Of a stretch of 64,000 nt of DNA, positions 6,987 to 12,990 are shown one piece after another. A program made the position numbers and the translations under genes. Below the pieces are notes generated by a model. That model saw nothing but the letters and a program-made list of their open reading frames with translations. It ran no database searches and was not told the origin of the DNA. Each line of letters opens with the position of its first letter. The first letter of the stretch is position 1. The DNA comes from a virus, in IMG/VR virus record IMGVR_UViG_3300049489_000321, positions 1 through 64,000 of that record; one strand, 5' to 3'.

Positions 6987-7210
6987 TGCTTATTAACTGG
7001 ATTCCATGGAATGACGCGGACGACGCAACGGATCGCGTTGATTCCCTTGCTAAATCCGCTTCACAGATCCTGAGTGAAAATTGTGAAATGGCATACAGTT
7101 GGACCGGCGATACACTTGTAATTGCTACGAAACTCTCAAACGGTACAACCGAACTAATCCATTGCAAAGTAATTGCGGAAGGCAAGATTCATGCCAATGA
7201 TCATCATTAG
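6986..7210 (+). CDS. Hypothetical protein, 74 aa
   Basis: ATG at 6986 overlaps the upstream stop as TAATG, so it is probably translated by re-initiation. The product has an acidic start (PWNDADDATDRVDSL) and a beta-like end (DTLVIATKLSNGTTELI). Function unknown. Confidence 0.6.
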   Translation: MLINWIPWNDADDATDRVDSLAKSASQILSENCEMAYSWTGDTLVIATKLSNGTTELIHCKVIAEGKIHANDHH

Positions 7211-7370
7211 TCGGCCACCTAGCATGGCACAATTGTTGCTTGAGATCCTTGATAACCCGTGGGGCAAGGGCCGACATTCGGGGAATCCAGATTATCGCGC
7301 CTGCTATCTTCTCGAAACCATTGACAAAAACCGCGAGCGGGACCACGGGATCCCTCGCGTGTTTGAGTAG
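7191..7370 (+). CDS. Hypothetical protein, 59 aa
   Basis: I prefer ATG 7191, seven bases after GGAAGG, over an in-frame TTG at 7173. It overlaps the end of the preceding gene. The product has a MAQLLLEILDNPWGKG helix and a charged tail. No family recognised. Confidence 0.55.
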   Translation: MPMIIISRPPSMAQLLLEILDNPWGKGRHSGNPDYRACYLLETIDKNRERDHGIPRVFE

Positions 7371-7381
7371 GAACAACGACA

Positions 7382-7561
7382 ATGATTAAGCCAGTTTGCG
7401 CGGGTAATTGCCTATCTAATTGTAATTCCACGGAAGTATTCGCGATCGACTCAAAGGGTTATGTTTATTGCGAAAAGCATTTCTTTCGTGGTCGCAAAGT
7501 AACAAAAGCAGAGCGAAAGCAGCTAATTGCAGGAAAACCGATCCGATACGATAGATTTTGA
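7382..7561 (+). CDS. Small Cys-containing protein, 59 aa
   Basis: ATG at 7382 follows AGGAACAACGACA. Cys at about 6, 10, 14 and 31 with a following His (YCEKH) suggest a zinc site. The basic tail (GRKVTKAERKQL) suggests nucleic-acid contact. Function unknown. Confidence 0.6.
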   Translation: MIKPVCAGNCLSNCNSTEVFAIDSKGYVYCEKHFFRGRKVTKAERKQLIAGKPIRYDRF

Positions 7562-7562
7562 G

Positions 7563-7587
7563 TAATTTTGTGGGAAAGCCTTAGGCG
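7563..7587 (+). repeat. 25-bp left-arm element, copy 11
   Basis: TAATTTTGT, GGGAAAG, CCTTAGGCG, just after the TGA of the 59-aa gene and five bases before the HNH gene. Confidence 0.75.
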
Positions 7588-7592
7588 CAAAC

Positions 7593-8027
7593 GTGAAAGT
7601 ATGTATATCCTGCAAAGTATTAAAGAGTAAATCCAGTGATTTCTCTATCAATTCCCGTCGTAAAGACGGATACAATACCATATGCAAAGAATGTAAAAAT
7701 ACATACAACGTTGCCTGGTATCAGCGAAACAAAGACGAGCATAAAAAGCGTAATAGGATAAACAATAAAAAATACAAGGATTTAGCGTATTCAATTGTAC
7801 GGGAAAAGAAAAGCAAACCTTGTAAAGATTGTGGTATTAGCTATCCTTATTACGTTATGGATTTCGATCATTTGCCTGGATTCACGAAACAATTCTGTAT
7901 AGCTACGGCTATATCAAGAGGCCGCCCTATCTCATTGATTCTTAAAGAAATCGAGAAGTGCGACGTAGTGTGCGCTAATTGTCACAGGATTAGGACGTTT
8001 AACAGAACTAACATTGCTTCCACCTAA
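7593..8027 (+). CDS. HNH-type endonuclease with zinc ribbons, 144 aa
   Basis: GTG at 7593. The N-terminus carries CISCKVLKSKSSDF...CKEC, a zinc-ribbon lead-in seen in many phage HNH proteins. The catalytic region is CKDCG...MDFDHLPG...CDVVCANCHRIRTFNR, with the DFDH and N-CH parts of the HNH fold visible. Such enzymes cut DNA and often act as homing elements. A-rich codons unlike its neighbours suggest recent arrival. Its last codons overlap the 5' end of tRNA-Arg. Confidence 0.85.
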   Translation: MKVCISCKVLKSKSSDFSINSRRKDGYNTICKECKNTYNVAWYQRNKDEHKKRNRINNKKYKDLAYSIVREKKSKPCKDCGISYPYYVMDFDHLPGFTKQFCIATAISRGRPISLILKEIEKCDVVCANCHRIRTFNRTNIAST

Positions 8028-8083
8028 GGATAGGGTGCCGGCCTTCTAAGCCAGCTAGTAAGGTTCAATTCCTTATGGAAGCA
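8016..8083 (+). tRNA. tRNA-Arg (anticodon TCT), short D arm
   Basis: GCTTCCA pairs perfectly with TGGAAGC, with discriminator A. The T arm is TAAGG-TTCAATT-CCTTA. The anticodon loop CTTCTAA gives TCT; its stem has one C-A mismatch. The D arm is reduced to CCT/AGG, so the whole is only 68 nt. The first 12 bases are also the end of the HNH gene. Functionality is likely but not certain. Confidence 0.6.
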
Positions 8084-8170
8084 CTAACAGGACGCACTTA
8101 GGGATCGAGTCCTATCTAGTTGTAATAACAACGAAATCCCCGGATAGGTGCAAAGCCTATCGCATTTGAA

Positions 8171-8195
8171 TAACTTTGTGAGATCGTCTTAACCG
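8171..8195 (+). repeat. 25-bp left-arm element, copy 12
   Basis: TAACTTTGT, GAGATCG, TCTTAACCG. It is preceded by the inverted repeat GATAGG...CCTATC at about 8143-8160. Confidence 0.75.
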
Positions 8196-8221
8196 TAACC
8201 TGAAACGGAAGTCAAACGCAA

Positions 8222-8389
8222 GTGAAAAGCTCAAAAAATGACTTGATCGAGGCCCTTAGGGCAATCGCGGTTATGCAGCAAGCTTACGGATCGCAGGGTG
8301 ACGCCTACGTGGCCCGCGAATGTCACAGGATCGCGGTAGGCGCTTTGCACGACGGTTGGCACGGCGTATCGCGTAACATAAAGCGTTAA
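8222..8389 (+). CDS. Hypothetical protein, 55 aa
   Basis: GTG at 8222 follows ACGGAAGTCAAACGCA. The product is a single likely helix bundle (DLIEALRAIAVMQQAYG...YVARECHRIAVGAL) with a basic end. No family recognised. Confidence 0.55.
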   Translation: MKSSKNDLIEALRAIAVMQQAYGSQGDAYVARECHRIAVGALHDGWHGVSRNIKR

Positions 8390-8433
8390 TTAATACAGTT
8401 AAAAACGCAAATCTAAGCGAAAGGCAAACGAAA

Positions 8434-8616
8434 ATGGCACGTAAGAGTAAATGGGATCGCGCATTTGACGCTTGTTTCTATGCCAATTCCCACGGAGTCC
8501 AGTTTAACATTATGGATCTGTCAAAGCTCCGTCGCGCGGTTAATGACGCAACGCTTTCTGGCGTAGATCTTGAAAGCGCCGTCAAGGCGGCAATCCAGGT
8601 TTACAGGACTAATTAA
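8434..8616 (+). CDS. Hypothetical protein, 60 aa
   Basis: ATG at 8434 follows GAAAGGCAAACGAAA. Basic N-terminus (MARKSKWDRAFDA) and a helical C-terminus (LESAVKAAIQVY). It sits three bases from the next gene. Function unknown. Confidence 0.6.
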   Translation: MARKSKWDRAFDACFYANSHGVQFNIMDLSKLRRAVNDATLSGVDLESAVKAAIQVYRTN

Positions 8617-8619
8617 GCA

Positions 8620-8802
8620 ATGGAAAAGCCTAAGCCTAATCCTACTCCTAAGCAAGTGATCGACGCGATCACGCAAGCTTTCCCCAATGATTGCGAGCGT
8701 ATCCTTAGGGATATGCGATGGGATTCTATCAACGGCTGTTATATGTTTGATTTCGCTGGTATGTATGTCGGTTGCGAGCTTGACGGTTACATTCACTCTT
8801 AA
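8620..8802 (+). CDS. Hypothetical protein, 60 aa
   Basis: ATG at 8620 comes three bases after the previous stop. The product begins with a Pro/Lys-rich segment and continues QVIDAITQAFPNDCERIL, then a Tyr/Gly-rich end. No family recognised. Its TAA directly abuts copy 13 of the element. Confidence 0.6.
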   Translation: MEKPKPNPTPKQVIDAITQAFPNDCERILRDMRWDSINGCYMFDFAGMYVGCELDGYIHS

Positions 8803-8827
8803 TAATTTTGTGAGATCGTCTTAACCG
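8803..8827 (+). repeat. 25-bp left-arm element, copy 13
   Basis: TAATTTTGT, GAGATCG, TCTTAACCG. The last 16 bases are identical to copy 12. Confidence 0.8.
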
Positions 8828-8853
8828 TAACCCAAGCGGAAAGGCAAAGCCAA

Positions 8854-8991
8854 ATGGAAGCCGTTAATATCTTTATCCTGGAAATGCTGTTTACCGCTAC
8901 CGTGGCGGCATTCCACACTAACCCCACGGAAGCTAACAATCGCGCGGTAGTCCAGGTGTTTACTACCCTTTACGCTATTCGCGGAGCTTAA
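8854..8991 (+). CDS. Small hypothetical protein, 45 aa
   Basis: ATG at 8854 follows GCGGAAAGGCAAAGCCAA. The product begins with a hydrophobic stretch (VNIFILEMLFTATVAAF) that could be a short membrane helix, then a soluble tail. Function unknown. Confidence 0.5.
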   Translation: MEAVNIFILEMLFTATVAAFHTNPTEANNRAVVQVFTTLYAIRGA

Positions 8992-8994
8992 ACA

Positions 8995-9177
8995 ATGACC
9001 GATAGAGATAAGCAGATTAAGGAGCTTGAGCAATCCGGCCACCTTGATCCTAATTGCAGAGGATGTAAGGAGTTTTACGATCATCCCGATCTCAGGCCCT
9101 TTGCTCCATCCCATAAGGCTATGCAATCGTGCCAATCTGGCAAGCGTAATCATTGCACTTGCGACACTTGCTTCTAG
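8995..9177 (+). CDS. Small zinc-binding phage protein, 60 aa
   Basis: ATG at 8995. The CRGCKEFYDH...C and HCTCDTCF elements give five Cys and several His, typical of a compact zinc-binding domain seen in small phage proteins. The charged N-terminus (DRDKQIKELEQSGH) is helical. Role unknown. Confidence 0.65.
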   Translation: MTDRDKQIKELEQSGHLDPNCRGCKEFYDHPDLRPFAPSHKAMQSCQSGKRNHCTCDTCF

Positions 9178-9193
9178 CAAAAGGTATACCATA

Positions 9194-9265
9194 GTGGCCC
9201 ACCTAATCATCGGGATGATCCTGCTAGCGTTTATTCAGGCAAGAAACACTCCACCCTTTACCTAA
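9194..9265 (+). CDS. Possible tiny membrane protein, 23 aa
   Basis: GTG at 9194 follows AAAAGGTATACCATA. The peptide is hydrophobic in its first half (HLIIGMILLAFIQA) and ends in a polar PPFT. This is short for a gene, but the ribosome site is good. Confidence 0.4.
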   Translation: MAHLIIGMILLAFIQARNTPPFT

Positions 9266-9281
9266 GCCATAGGTATACCAA

Positions 9282-9476
9282 ATGCCCGATAACATTGCGT
9301 TTTACTACCGTGGAATGATAGAGCGGCCTTCAAAGCGTGGATATCGCTGGCATTACGGATATTCCGCGAATAGCGACGACGGTAATCCGCTTTACCCCTG
9401 GAATACGAAAGCAGAATGCAAGGCATATGCCAAGGCGCAAGGTAAGCAGGCTAGCTTTATCAGCGAGAAAGGCTAA
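9282..9476 (+). CDS. Hypothetical protein, 64 aa
   Basis: ATG at 9282 after AGGTATACCAA. The aromatic, basic product (FYYRGMIERPSKRGYRWHYGY) ends in a helix with many Lys and Ala, resembling small DNA-binding or AP2-like folds only loosely. No family assigned. Confidence 0.6.
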   Translation: MPDNIAFYYRGMIERPSKRGYRWHYGYSANSDDGNPLYPWNTKAECKAYAKAQGKQASFISEKG

Positions 9477-9495
9477 CCGTAAGGAATCTAGCACG

Positions 9496-9660
9496 ATGGA
9501 TCAACGTACAAAGAATCGAATCAAAGAGCATGCCAAGTTAGGACACAAGCTAACAGAGTCGAAAGCATTGACTACCAGGCCAGGGCAAGCGTTTTTTAGG
9601 TGCGATTGCGGATGGTTAGGATGGTTGACAGTCAATTCCGCTGGTAAGTTAACCACTTAA
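9496..9660 (+). CDS. Hypothetical protein with CDCGW motif, 54 aa
   Basis: ATG at 9496 follows GTAAGGAATCTAGCACG; a longer in-frame reading from 9337 overlaps the previous gene and is rejected. The C-terminus FRCDCGWLGWL resembles one half of a zinc ribbon. Function unknown. Confidence 0.6.
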   Translation: MDQRTKNRIKEHAKLGHKLTESKALTTRPGQAFFRCDCGWLGWLTVNSAGKLTT

Positions 9661-10022
9661 CACAATAACCAGTAAAAACAGTGGAAAACTAAACAATTAC
9701 TAGGAGTCCAGCACCCCCCGAGCTATAAGTACCGGAAATTATTATAGGTTGCAAAATTATGCCCGTGGTAAGCGTATGCAAGTCATGCGCCAGGCCTTGA
9801 CTCCCCGGACGCGGGGTAGGGTGCGAATCCCTTGGCGGGTCTCTTTGCAAATATTGTACCAATGGGATCGCTTGCCTGGTAGCGGGCTAGACGGGTCCGT
9901 TTCCCATGGTCCTGATACCGCGTAGAACGCGATAGGCTGCGATATGGGAAGCTTTCCAGGCATGGGGCTATCGTCGGCGTCTAGCTGGAATCCCTAGCCT
10001 ACAGGAGCGTAGGACGGTCCGA
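9661..10022 (+). other. Gene-poor stretch with tRNA-like and structured segments
   Basis: No confident gene. A 46-codon frame (9785-9925, basic) is possible but lacks a ribosome site. CCCCG-GACG-CGGGG next to AGGG-TGCGAAT-CCCT looks like a variable arm plus T arm of a class II tRNA, yet no good anticodon arm can be drawn. Three reverse-oriented sigma-54-like sites lie at 9750-9764, 9777-9792 and 9846-9861. Blocks shared with 6386-6489 and 11632-11726 (TATGGGAAGCTTT, GTAGGACGGTCCGATAA) occur here. Confidence 0.45.
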
Positions 10023-10047
10023 TAACTTTGTGGGATGATCCTAGACG
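10023..10047 (+). repeat. 25-bp left-arm element, copy 14
   Basis: TAACTTTGT, GGGATGA, TCCTAGACG, following GTAGGACGGTCCGA, a segment also found before copy 18. Confidence 0.75.
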
Positions 10048-10079
10048 CAACCTGCAACGCTCCAACGGAAGGCAAAGCA

Positions 10080-10235
10080 ATGTCAAAGGTTCCTAGCAGC
10101 AAGATCCTCACCGCTAACGCGCGCCTGCATAAGCTTGAACTCAGGCTCGCGATTCTCACTAAGGAATGCCGCGAGATCCCTCCTACGCTCGCGCACGAAA
10201 TCCGCGTTGCGCGGCTGATGATGGTCGCTAAGTAA
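10080..10235 (+). CDS. Small basic helical protein, 51 aa
   Basis: ATG at 10080 follows AACGGAAGGCAAAGCA. The product is almost entirely helical and basic (NARLHKLELRLAILTKECREI), consistent with a small coiled or DNA-binding peptide. An upstream in-frame ATG at 10035 lies in the 25-bp element and is rejected. Confidence 0.6.
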   Translation: MSKVPSSKILTANARLHKLELRLAILTKECREIPPTLAHEIRVARLMMVAK

Positions 10236-10247
10236 GCGGAACGATTA

Positions 10248-10317
10248 GACTATGCGTCGGGTGGCGCGGACCATCCTACAATGGACAGCGGTTATAACGC
10301 TTCCCCGACGCATAGTC
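10248..10317 (+). ncRNA. Three-way-junction structured element
   Basis: GACTATGCGTCGGG pairs perfectly (14 bp) with CCCGACGCATAGTC. The 42 enclosed bases form two more hairpins, CCAT/ATGG and AGCG-GTTATAA-CGCT. This gives a compact three-way junction between a gene and copy 15. It may be a small RNA or a 3'-end structure. Confidence 0.55.
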
Positions 10318-10326
10318 CCTCACAAG

Positions 10327-10351
10327 TAATTCTGTGGGATCGTCCTAGGCG
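10327..10351 (+). repeat. 25-bp left-arm element, copy 15
   Basis: TAATTCTGT, GGGATCG, TCCTAGGCG: exact consensus. Confidence 0.8.
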
Positions 10352-10379
10352 CAATCTCTCAAACGGAAGGCAAAGGCAA

Positions 10380-10568
10380 ATGACTACCAATCGCCGGATC
10401 TACATTCTTTGTCCTAACTGCAATCAGGATGCCATTCTTACCCCCGACGGGGCAATCGCTTGGCATGAAGGTACAAAAACTGCAATGTTGCCGGCGCCGC
10501 CTGCTAGCCGTTGCGCGGTTTCCGGCATGACTGAGAAAGCGGCGGATCGGCTGGTTTGGGGCAAGTAA
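10380..10568 (+). CDS. Hypothetical protein with CPNC motif, 62 aa
   Basis: ATG at 10380 follows ACGGAAGGCAAAGGCAA; an in-frame ATG at 10281 lies in the structured element and is rejected. CPNCNQDA near residue 10 and one later Cys hint at a partial zinc ribbon. The C-terminus is helical. Role unknown. Confidence 0.6.
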   Translation: MTTNRRIYILCPNCNQDAILTPDGAIAWHEGTKTAMLPAPPASRCAVSGMTEKAADRLVWGK

Positions 10569-10581
10569 GCGGAATCACTAA

Positions 10582-10604
10582 CCCTCCCCCGATTTGGGGG
10601 AGGG
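10582..10604 (+). terminator. G/C hairpin, copy A
   Basis: CCCTCCCCC-GATTT-GGGGGAGGG, a perfect 9-bp G/C stem 13 bases after a stop codon and without a T run. The loop GATTT could alternatively pair with the nearby AATC of the 5' flank. Confidence 0.55.
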
Positions 10605-10674
10605 ACGGGACTAGGGGTTTCAACGGGTTAGATCCCACGGATCGGTGGGGGAATGACTGCAAACGCTGGATTGT

Positions 10675-10794
10675 GTGAGATCGGGCGCTAAGCTTTCCGA
10701 TGATTTGCAGGCGATTTGGCGATTGCTGGCGAGCTTTTCCGGGGCTAATGGGCCGATGGTAGGGTCAAAAGATCGTCGCTCTGAAGCGAGCTAA
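10675..10794 (+). CDS. Doubtful small protein, 39 aa
   Basis: A GTG-started frame encodes a basic helical peptide ending in VGSKDRRSEAS. The last 24 bases of its conserved part (10761-10784) recur at 15161-15184, where the frame is broken. It may therefore be a real gene with a decayed copy elsewhere, or part of a repeated RNA element. No ribosome site is evident. Confidence 0.3.
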   Translation: MRSGAKLSDDLQAIWRLLASFSGANGPMVGSKDRRSEAS

Positions 10795-10827
10795 TCGATT
10801 CATGCAAGAATCGTGCCAAGTAGAGAG

Positions 10828-10852
10828 TAATTCTGTGGGATCGTCTTAGGTG
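10828..10852 (+). repeat. 25-bp left-arm element, copy 16
   Basis: TAATTCTGT, GGGATCG, TCTTAGGTG. The preceding bases, GCAAGAATCGTGCCAAG and GAGAG, recur before copy 21 (13171-13194). Confidence 0.75.
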
Positions 10853-10881
10853 TCCCGACGCTGAAACGAAAGGCAATCACT

Positions 10882-11088
10882 ATGGATTTCGATGATTTCT
10901 GTCGCATGCTGCTTAACCGTCGGAAGCTTAACGGTATGTCGAATGCGGATATCGCTCGCGATCTCAAGCTTGGCAACGATCACGCTCGGCAAATGGTTGT
11001 AAACATTATCGATATTCTCGATCTTCCGGTGCCGACGAGCAACGGTGAATCCATCCCGCCTGTATCCGGTGAAATCGATTGGCGTTAG
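10882..11088 (+). CDS. Hypothetical helix-turn-helix-like protein, 68 aa
   Basis: ATG at 10882 follows ACGAAAGGCAATCACT. Residues about 12-40 (LNRRKLNGMSNADIARDLKLGNDHARQMV) have the helix-turn-helix rhythm A-x3-L-x-L-x6-V, so DNA binding is plausible. The tail is Pro-rich. No exact family recognised. Confidence 0.6.
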   Translation: MDFDDFCRMLLNRRKLNGMSNADIARDLKLGNDHARQMVVNIIDILDLPVPTSNGESIPPVSGEIDWR

Positions 11089-11093
11089 GCGAG

Positions 11094-11118
11094 TAATTCT
11101 GTGAGATCGTCTTAGGCG
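11094..11118 (+). repeat. 25-bp left-arm element, copy 17
   Basis: TAATTCTGT, GAGATCG, TCTTAGGCG: exact consensus. Confidence 0.8.
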
Positions 11119-11151
11119 CAACCTGCAACCTGCAACGGAAGGCAAAGACAA

Positions 11152-11412
11152 ATGGACAATATCATTCTCGCGCTCGCCACCGAGTATCGTCGCCAGTGTA
11201 AGATCGCTCACGGTTGGCGCGATTACAACGGTCGTTTGACCGGGATGGGGATGGACGCGGTGCGCAAGGCGGATAAGTGCCTGGATATGCTGCGCGCTTA
11301 CGGTTATCGTTTCGACTCGGAAGATAGCCTGTTTTTCGATCATAACCTCGCGGAATCGCTTGATATTCCAACGGTCCTGTGGCCGGAAGCGGCCGACGAT
11401 CAGGACGATTAA
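11152..11412 (+). CDS. Hypothetical acidic protein, 86 aa
   Basis: ATG at 11152 follows ACGGAAGGCAAAGACAA. The N-terminal half is helical (LATEYRRQCKIAHGW...DAVRKADKCLDMLRAYG). The C-terminus ends EAADDQDD. No family recognised. Confidence 0.65.
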   Translation: MDNIILALATEYRRQCKIAHGWRDYNGRLTGMGMDAVRKADKCLDMLRAYGYRFDSEDSLFFDHNLAESLDIPTVLWPEAADDQDD

Positions 11413-11429
11413 CTAGCTGAAATCACTAA

Positions 11430-11452
11430 CCCTCCCCCGATTTGGGGGAGGG
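11430..11452 (+). terminator. G/C hairpin, copy B
   Basis: Same CCCTCCCCC-GATTT-GGGGGAGGG as at 10582, also preceded by AATCACTAA, 17 bases after a stop codon. Confidence 0.55.
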
Positions 11453-11473
11453 TAACAAGCAAAGGGCATGCCA

Positions 11474-11638
11474 ATGCGAGTCAACGCACTCGGCCAGTGT
11501 CACCCGGAATGCAGGTTCTGTGCCGTCGAATTTTGGGCCTGGTATAAGGCTAGGATGACACAAATGGCGCGACCTATGCCGGGTGCGCGTGAATCGTTCG
11601 CCGATGCGGCTGCTAGATCGGTGCGTCCTAAGCGATAG
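11474..11638 (+). CDS. Small protein with CHPECRFC motif, 54 aa
   Basis: ATG at 11474 lies eight bases after AAAGGG. Residues 9-16 (CHPECRFC) resemble a metal-binding knuckle. The rest is helical and basic. Unlike most left-arm genes it is not preceded by a 25-bp element but by hairpin copy B, so it probably belongs to the transcript of the 86-aa gene. Confidence 0.6.
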   Translation: MRVNALGQCHPECRFCAVEFWAWYKARMTQMARPMPGARESFADAAARSVRPKR

Positions 11639-11726
11639 GCTGCGATTTGCGAGCGTTTCAGACAACGGACAGGGAAAGACTAGGGTACGGGTCCAGTGAC
11701 CTTCTACGCGAGGTAGGACGGTCCGA

Positions 11727-11751
11727 TAATTCTGTGTAAACGTCCTAGGCG
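11727..11751 (+). repeat. 25-bp left-arm element, copy 18
   Basis: TAATTCTGT, GTAAACG, TCCTAGGCG, after the GTAGGACGGTCCGA segment shared with copy 14. Confidence 0.8.
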
Positions 11752-11786
11752 CAACCTGCAACGCTCCAACGGAAAGCGATAAAACA

Positions 11787-11933
11787 ATGATCAAGGTACG
11801 CATTAATAGGATTGGCAATCTCTACGTTCTAGTTAACGCGGAAAATGGCTTTCCAGTGTCTACTCCTACGGATAATCTGCCCGCTGCAAAGGCTGCGCTT
11901 AGCAGGCTGATTTCGCAGGGAAAGGCTAAGTAA
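11787..11933 (+). CDS. Small hypothetical protein, 48 aa
   Basis: ATG at 11787 follows ACGGAAAGCGATAAAACA. The product opens MIKVRINRIGNLYVLVN (beta) and ends in a basic helix. The next gene begins two bases after its stop. No family recognised. Confidence 0.55.
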   Translation: MIKVRINRIGNLYVLVNAENGFPVSTPTDNLPAAKAALSRLISQGKAK

Positions 11934-11934
11934 A

Positions 11935-12156
11935 ATGATTACTATTGAACGCAAAGGTAGAAGTGTGAGTGGCGGGCGCCTTTGGCACGTTTTTTGCGAC
12001 GGTGATCTCGTGGGGCACGTGGTTGAGCTTTCCGTATCTGAACCAATGTTTGGATCTGGCGCACCACTGTATGCGGTCCACGCGGATCGTGCAAACCCGG
12101 GCAGTTATGAGCTTGTGTCGGATTGGAGCGAAGTCCCATCCTATTTTAATCAGTAG
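11935..12156 (+). CDS. Hypothetical protein, 73 aa
   Basis: ATG at 11935, two bases after the previous stop, within AGGCTAAGTAAAATG. Probably beta-rich (GRLWHVFCDGDLVGHVVELSV). Function unknown. Confidence 0.6.
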   Translation: MITIERKGRSVSGGRLWHVFCDGDLVGHVVELSVSEPMFGSGAPLYAVHADRANPGSYELVSDWSEVPSYFNQ

Positions 12157-12468
12157 GTTAGCGGATCGTGCAAAGGCTAGAGCGTAGGCAAACCGTGGAA
12201 AACGCGATTTGCCTACACTAGTAATGTCGGGCGCTTACGCTTCAAACTCGCTACGCTCGCGCATTTTTCCCTAGGGATCGGGGAAAGGGTAGGGGCAAAC
12301 AAAAGGTGCTTAAATCGAAGCCTATCGCATCATGCAAGAAACATGCCAAGTAATGTCGAGTAGCTATTAGCTAGACTGTAGTGTTATAAGTAGGTATTAG
12401 GTGATGCAATCTGTATGCCAATGATTAGCCGATCTGCGGGCAGGCCCGCCGTTCGTCTCCTGCTGGAG
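12157..12468 (+). other. Gene-free stretch with hairpins and sigma-54-like sites
   Basis: No credible gene. GTAGGCAAA pairs with TTTGCCTAC around 12184-12217, and GCGGGC with GCCCGC near 12437-12450. The 22-bp block at 12307-12328 is shared with 6462-6483. Reverse sigma-54-like sites lie at 12333-12348 and 12405-12420. Confidence 0.5.
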
Positions 12469-12493
12469 TGATTAGGACACTCTCACAAAGTTA
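12469..12493 (-). repeat. 25-bp left-arm element, inverted copy
   Basis: On the minus strand this reads TAACTTTGT, GAGAGTG, TCCTAATCA, the only copy pointing left. It sits two bases from a pair of forward sigma-54-like sites, with forward copy 19 on the other side, forming a roughly symmetric arrangement. Leftward output would enter the gene-free stretch. Confidence 0.6.
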
Positions 12494-12494
12494 T

Positions 12495-12527
12495 TGGCAC
12501 GGATCGTGCTAAGGCACGTTTATTGCT
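12495..12527 (+). promoter_or_regulatory. Two sigma-54-like sites in tandem
   Basis: TGGCACGGATCGTGCT (12495-12510) and AGGCACGTTTATTGCT (12512-12527) both have the GG and GC pairs ten bases apart, as in -24/-12 promoters. They face the 44-aa gene at 12568 but a 25-bp element lies between. Confidence 0.55.
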
Positions 12528-12543
12528 AGGACACCCAATCGGA

Positions 12544-12568
12544 TAACTTTGTATAAACGTCCTAGGCA
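12544..12568 (+). repeat. 25-bp left-arm element, copy 19, abutting a start codon
   Basis: TAACTTTGT, ATAAACG, TCCTAGGC, with the A of the next ATG as last base, exactly as in copy 7. Confidence 0.75.
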
Positions 12569-12702
12569 TGACTCACTCAATCATCTGGAATCGTAACGGT
12601 TGGCAGGTCCTCACCACTTGCGGTGATCTTGAGGTTTCCGCTGCAATCTTCGATACTTACGGTGAGTGTCTTTCCTATTACGTTGAAATGATGGGAGCGT
12701 AA
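12568..12702 (+). CDS. Small hypothetical protein, 44 aa
   Basis: The ATG is fused to copy 19 and there is no room for a normal ribosome site, so a leaderless message is possible. The product (SIIWNRNGWQVLTTCGDLEV) looks beta-rich. Function unknown. Confidence 0.5.
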   Translation: MTHSIIWNRNGWQVLTTCGDLEVSAAIFDTYGECLSYYVEMMGA

Positions 12703-12703
12703 C

Positions 12704-12946
12704 ATGACGCATCATGCTAAGGTCGCGAGACTATTGAAGCTTCACCGAATGATTCGCGCTCGCGCGCATATCTGGCACGATAATTGCGAGAAGTACGCAG
12801 ATCCGCGCATGCCTCGAATGGATCGTTGGATGGAAGAATACGACAGCATGCGTCTTTGTAACGGAACCTACAGTGACGCTTGGCTCGAATATTGCGGGAT
12901 CACTAACGGTGCCGTGACGCATCATGCGGGCGATTTGCTTTCATAA
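12704..12946 (+). CDS. Hypothetical His-rich protein, 80 aa
   Basis: ATG at 12704 follows GGGAGCGTAAC. Both ends carry THHA (MTHHAK..., ...VTHHAGD). The middle is basic and helical (RLLKLHRMIRARAHIWHDN). No family recognised. Confidence 0.6.
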   Translation: MTHHAKVARLLKLHRMIRARAHIWHDNCEKYADPRMPRMDRWMEEYDSMRLCNGTYSDAWLEYCGITNGAVTHHAGDLLS

Positions 12947-12965
12947 ACTGTGCCGAGTAGCGGAA

Positions 12966-12990
12966 TAATTCTGTATGGGAGTCTTTGACA
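12966..12990 (+). repeat. 25-bp left-arm element, copy 20 (diverged, overlaps a start)
   Basis: TAATTCTGT is intact and the second block is AGTCTTTGACA. The next gene's ATG (12975) lies inside the element. Confidence 0.5.

Noticed and set aside
8090-8125. Second tRNA after tRNA-Arg (TAGG-loop-CCTA)
   Set aside because: A single T-arm-like hairpin without acceptor or anticodon arms.
9750-9840. Class II tRNA (T-arm and variable-arm-like stems)
   Set aside because: No proper anticodon arm and only five acceptor pairs can be drawn.
9785-9925. 46-codon basic open frame
   Set aside because: No ribosome site, overlaps tRNA-like and repeated modules and lacks the codon habits of neighbours; kept only as a remark.
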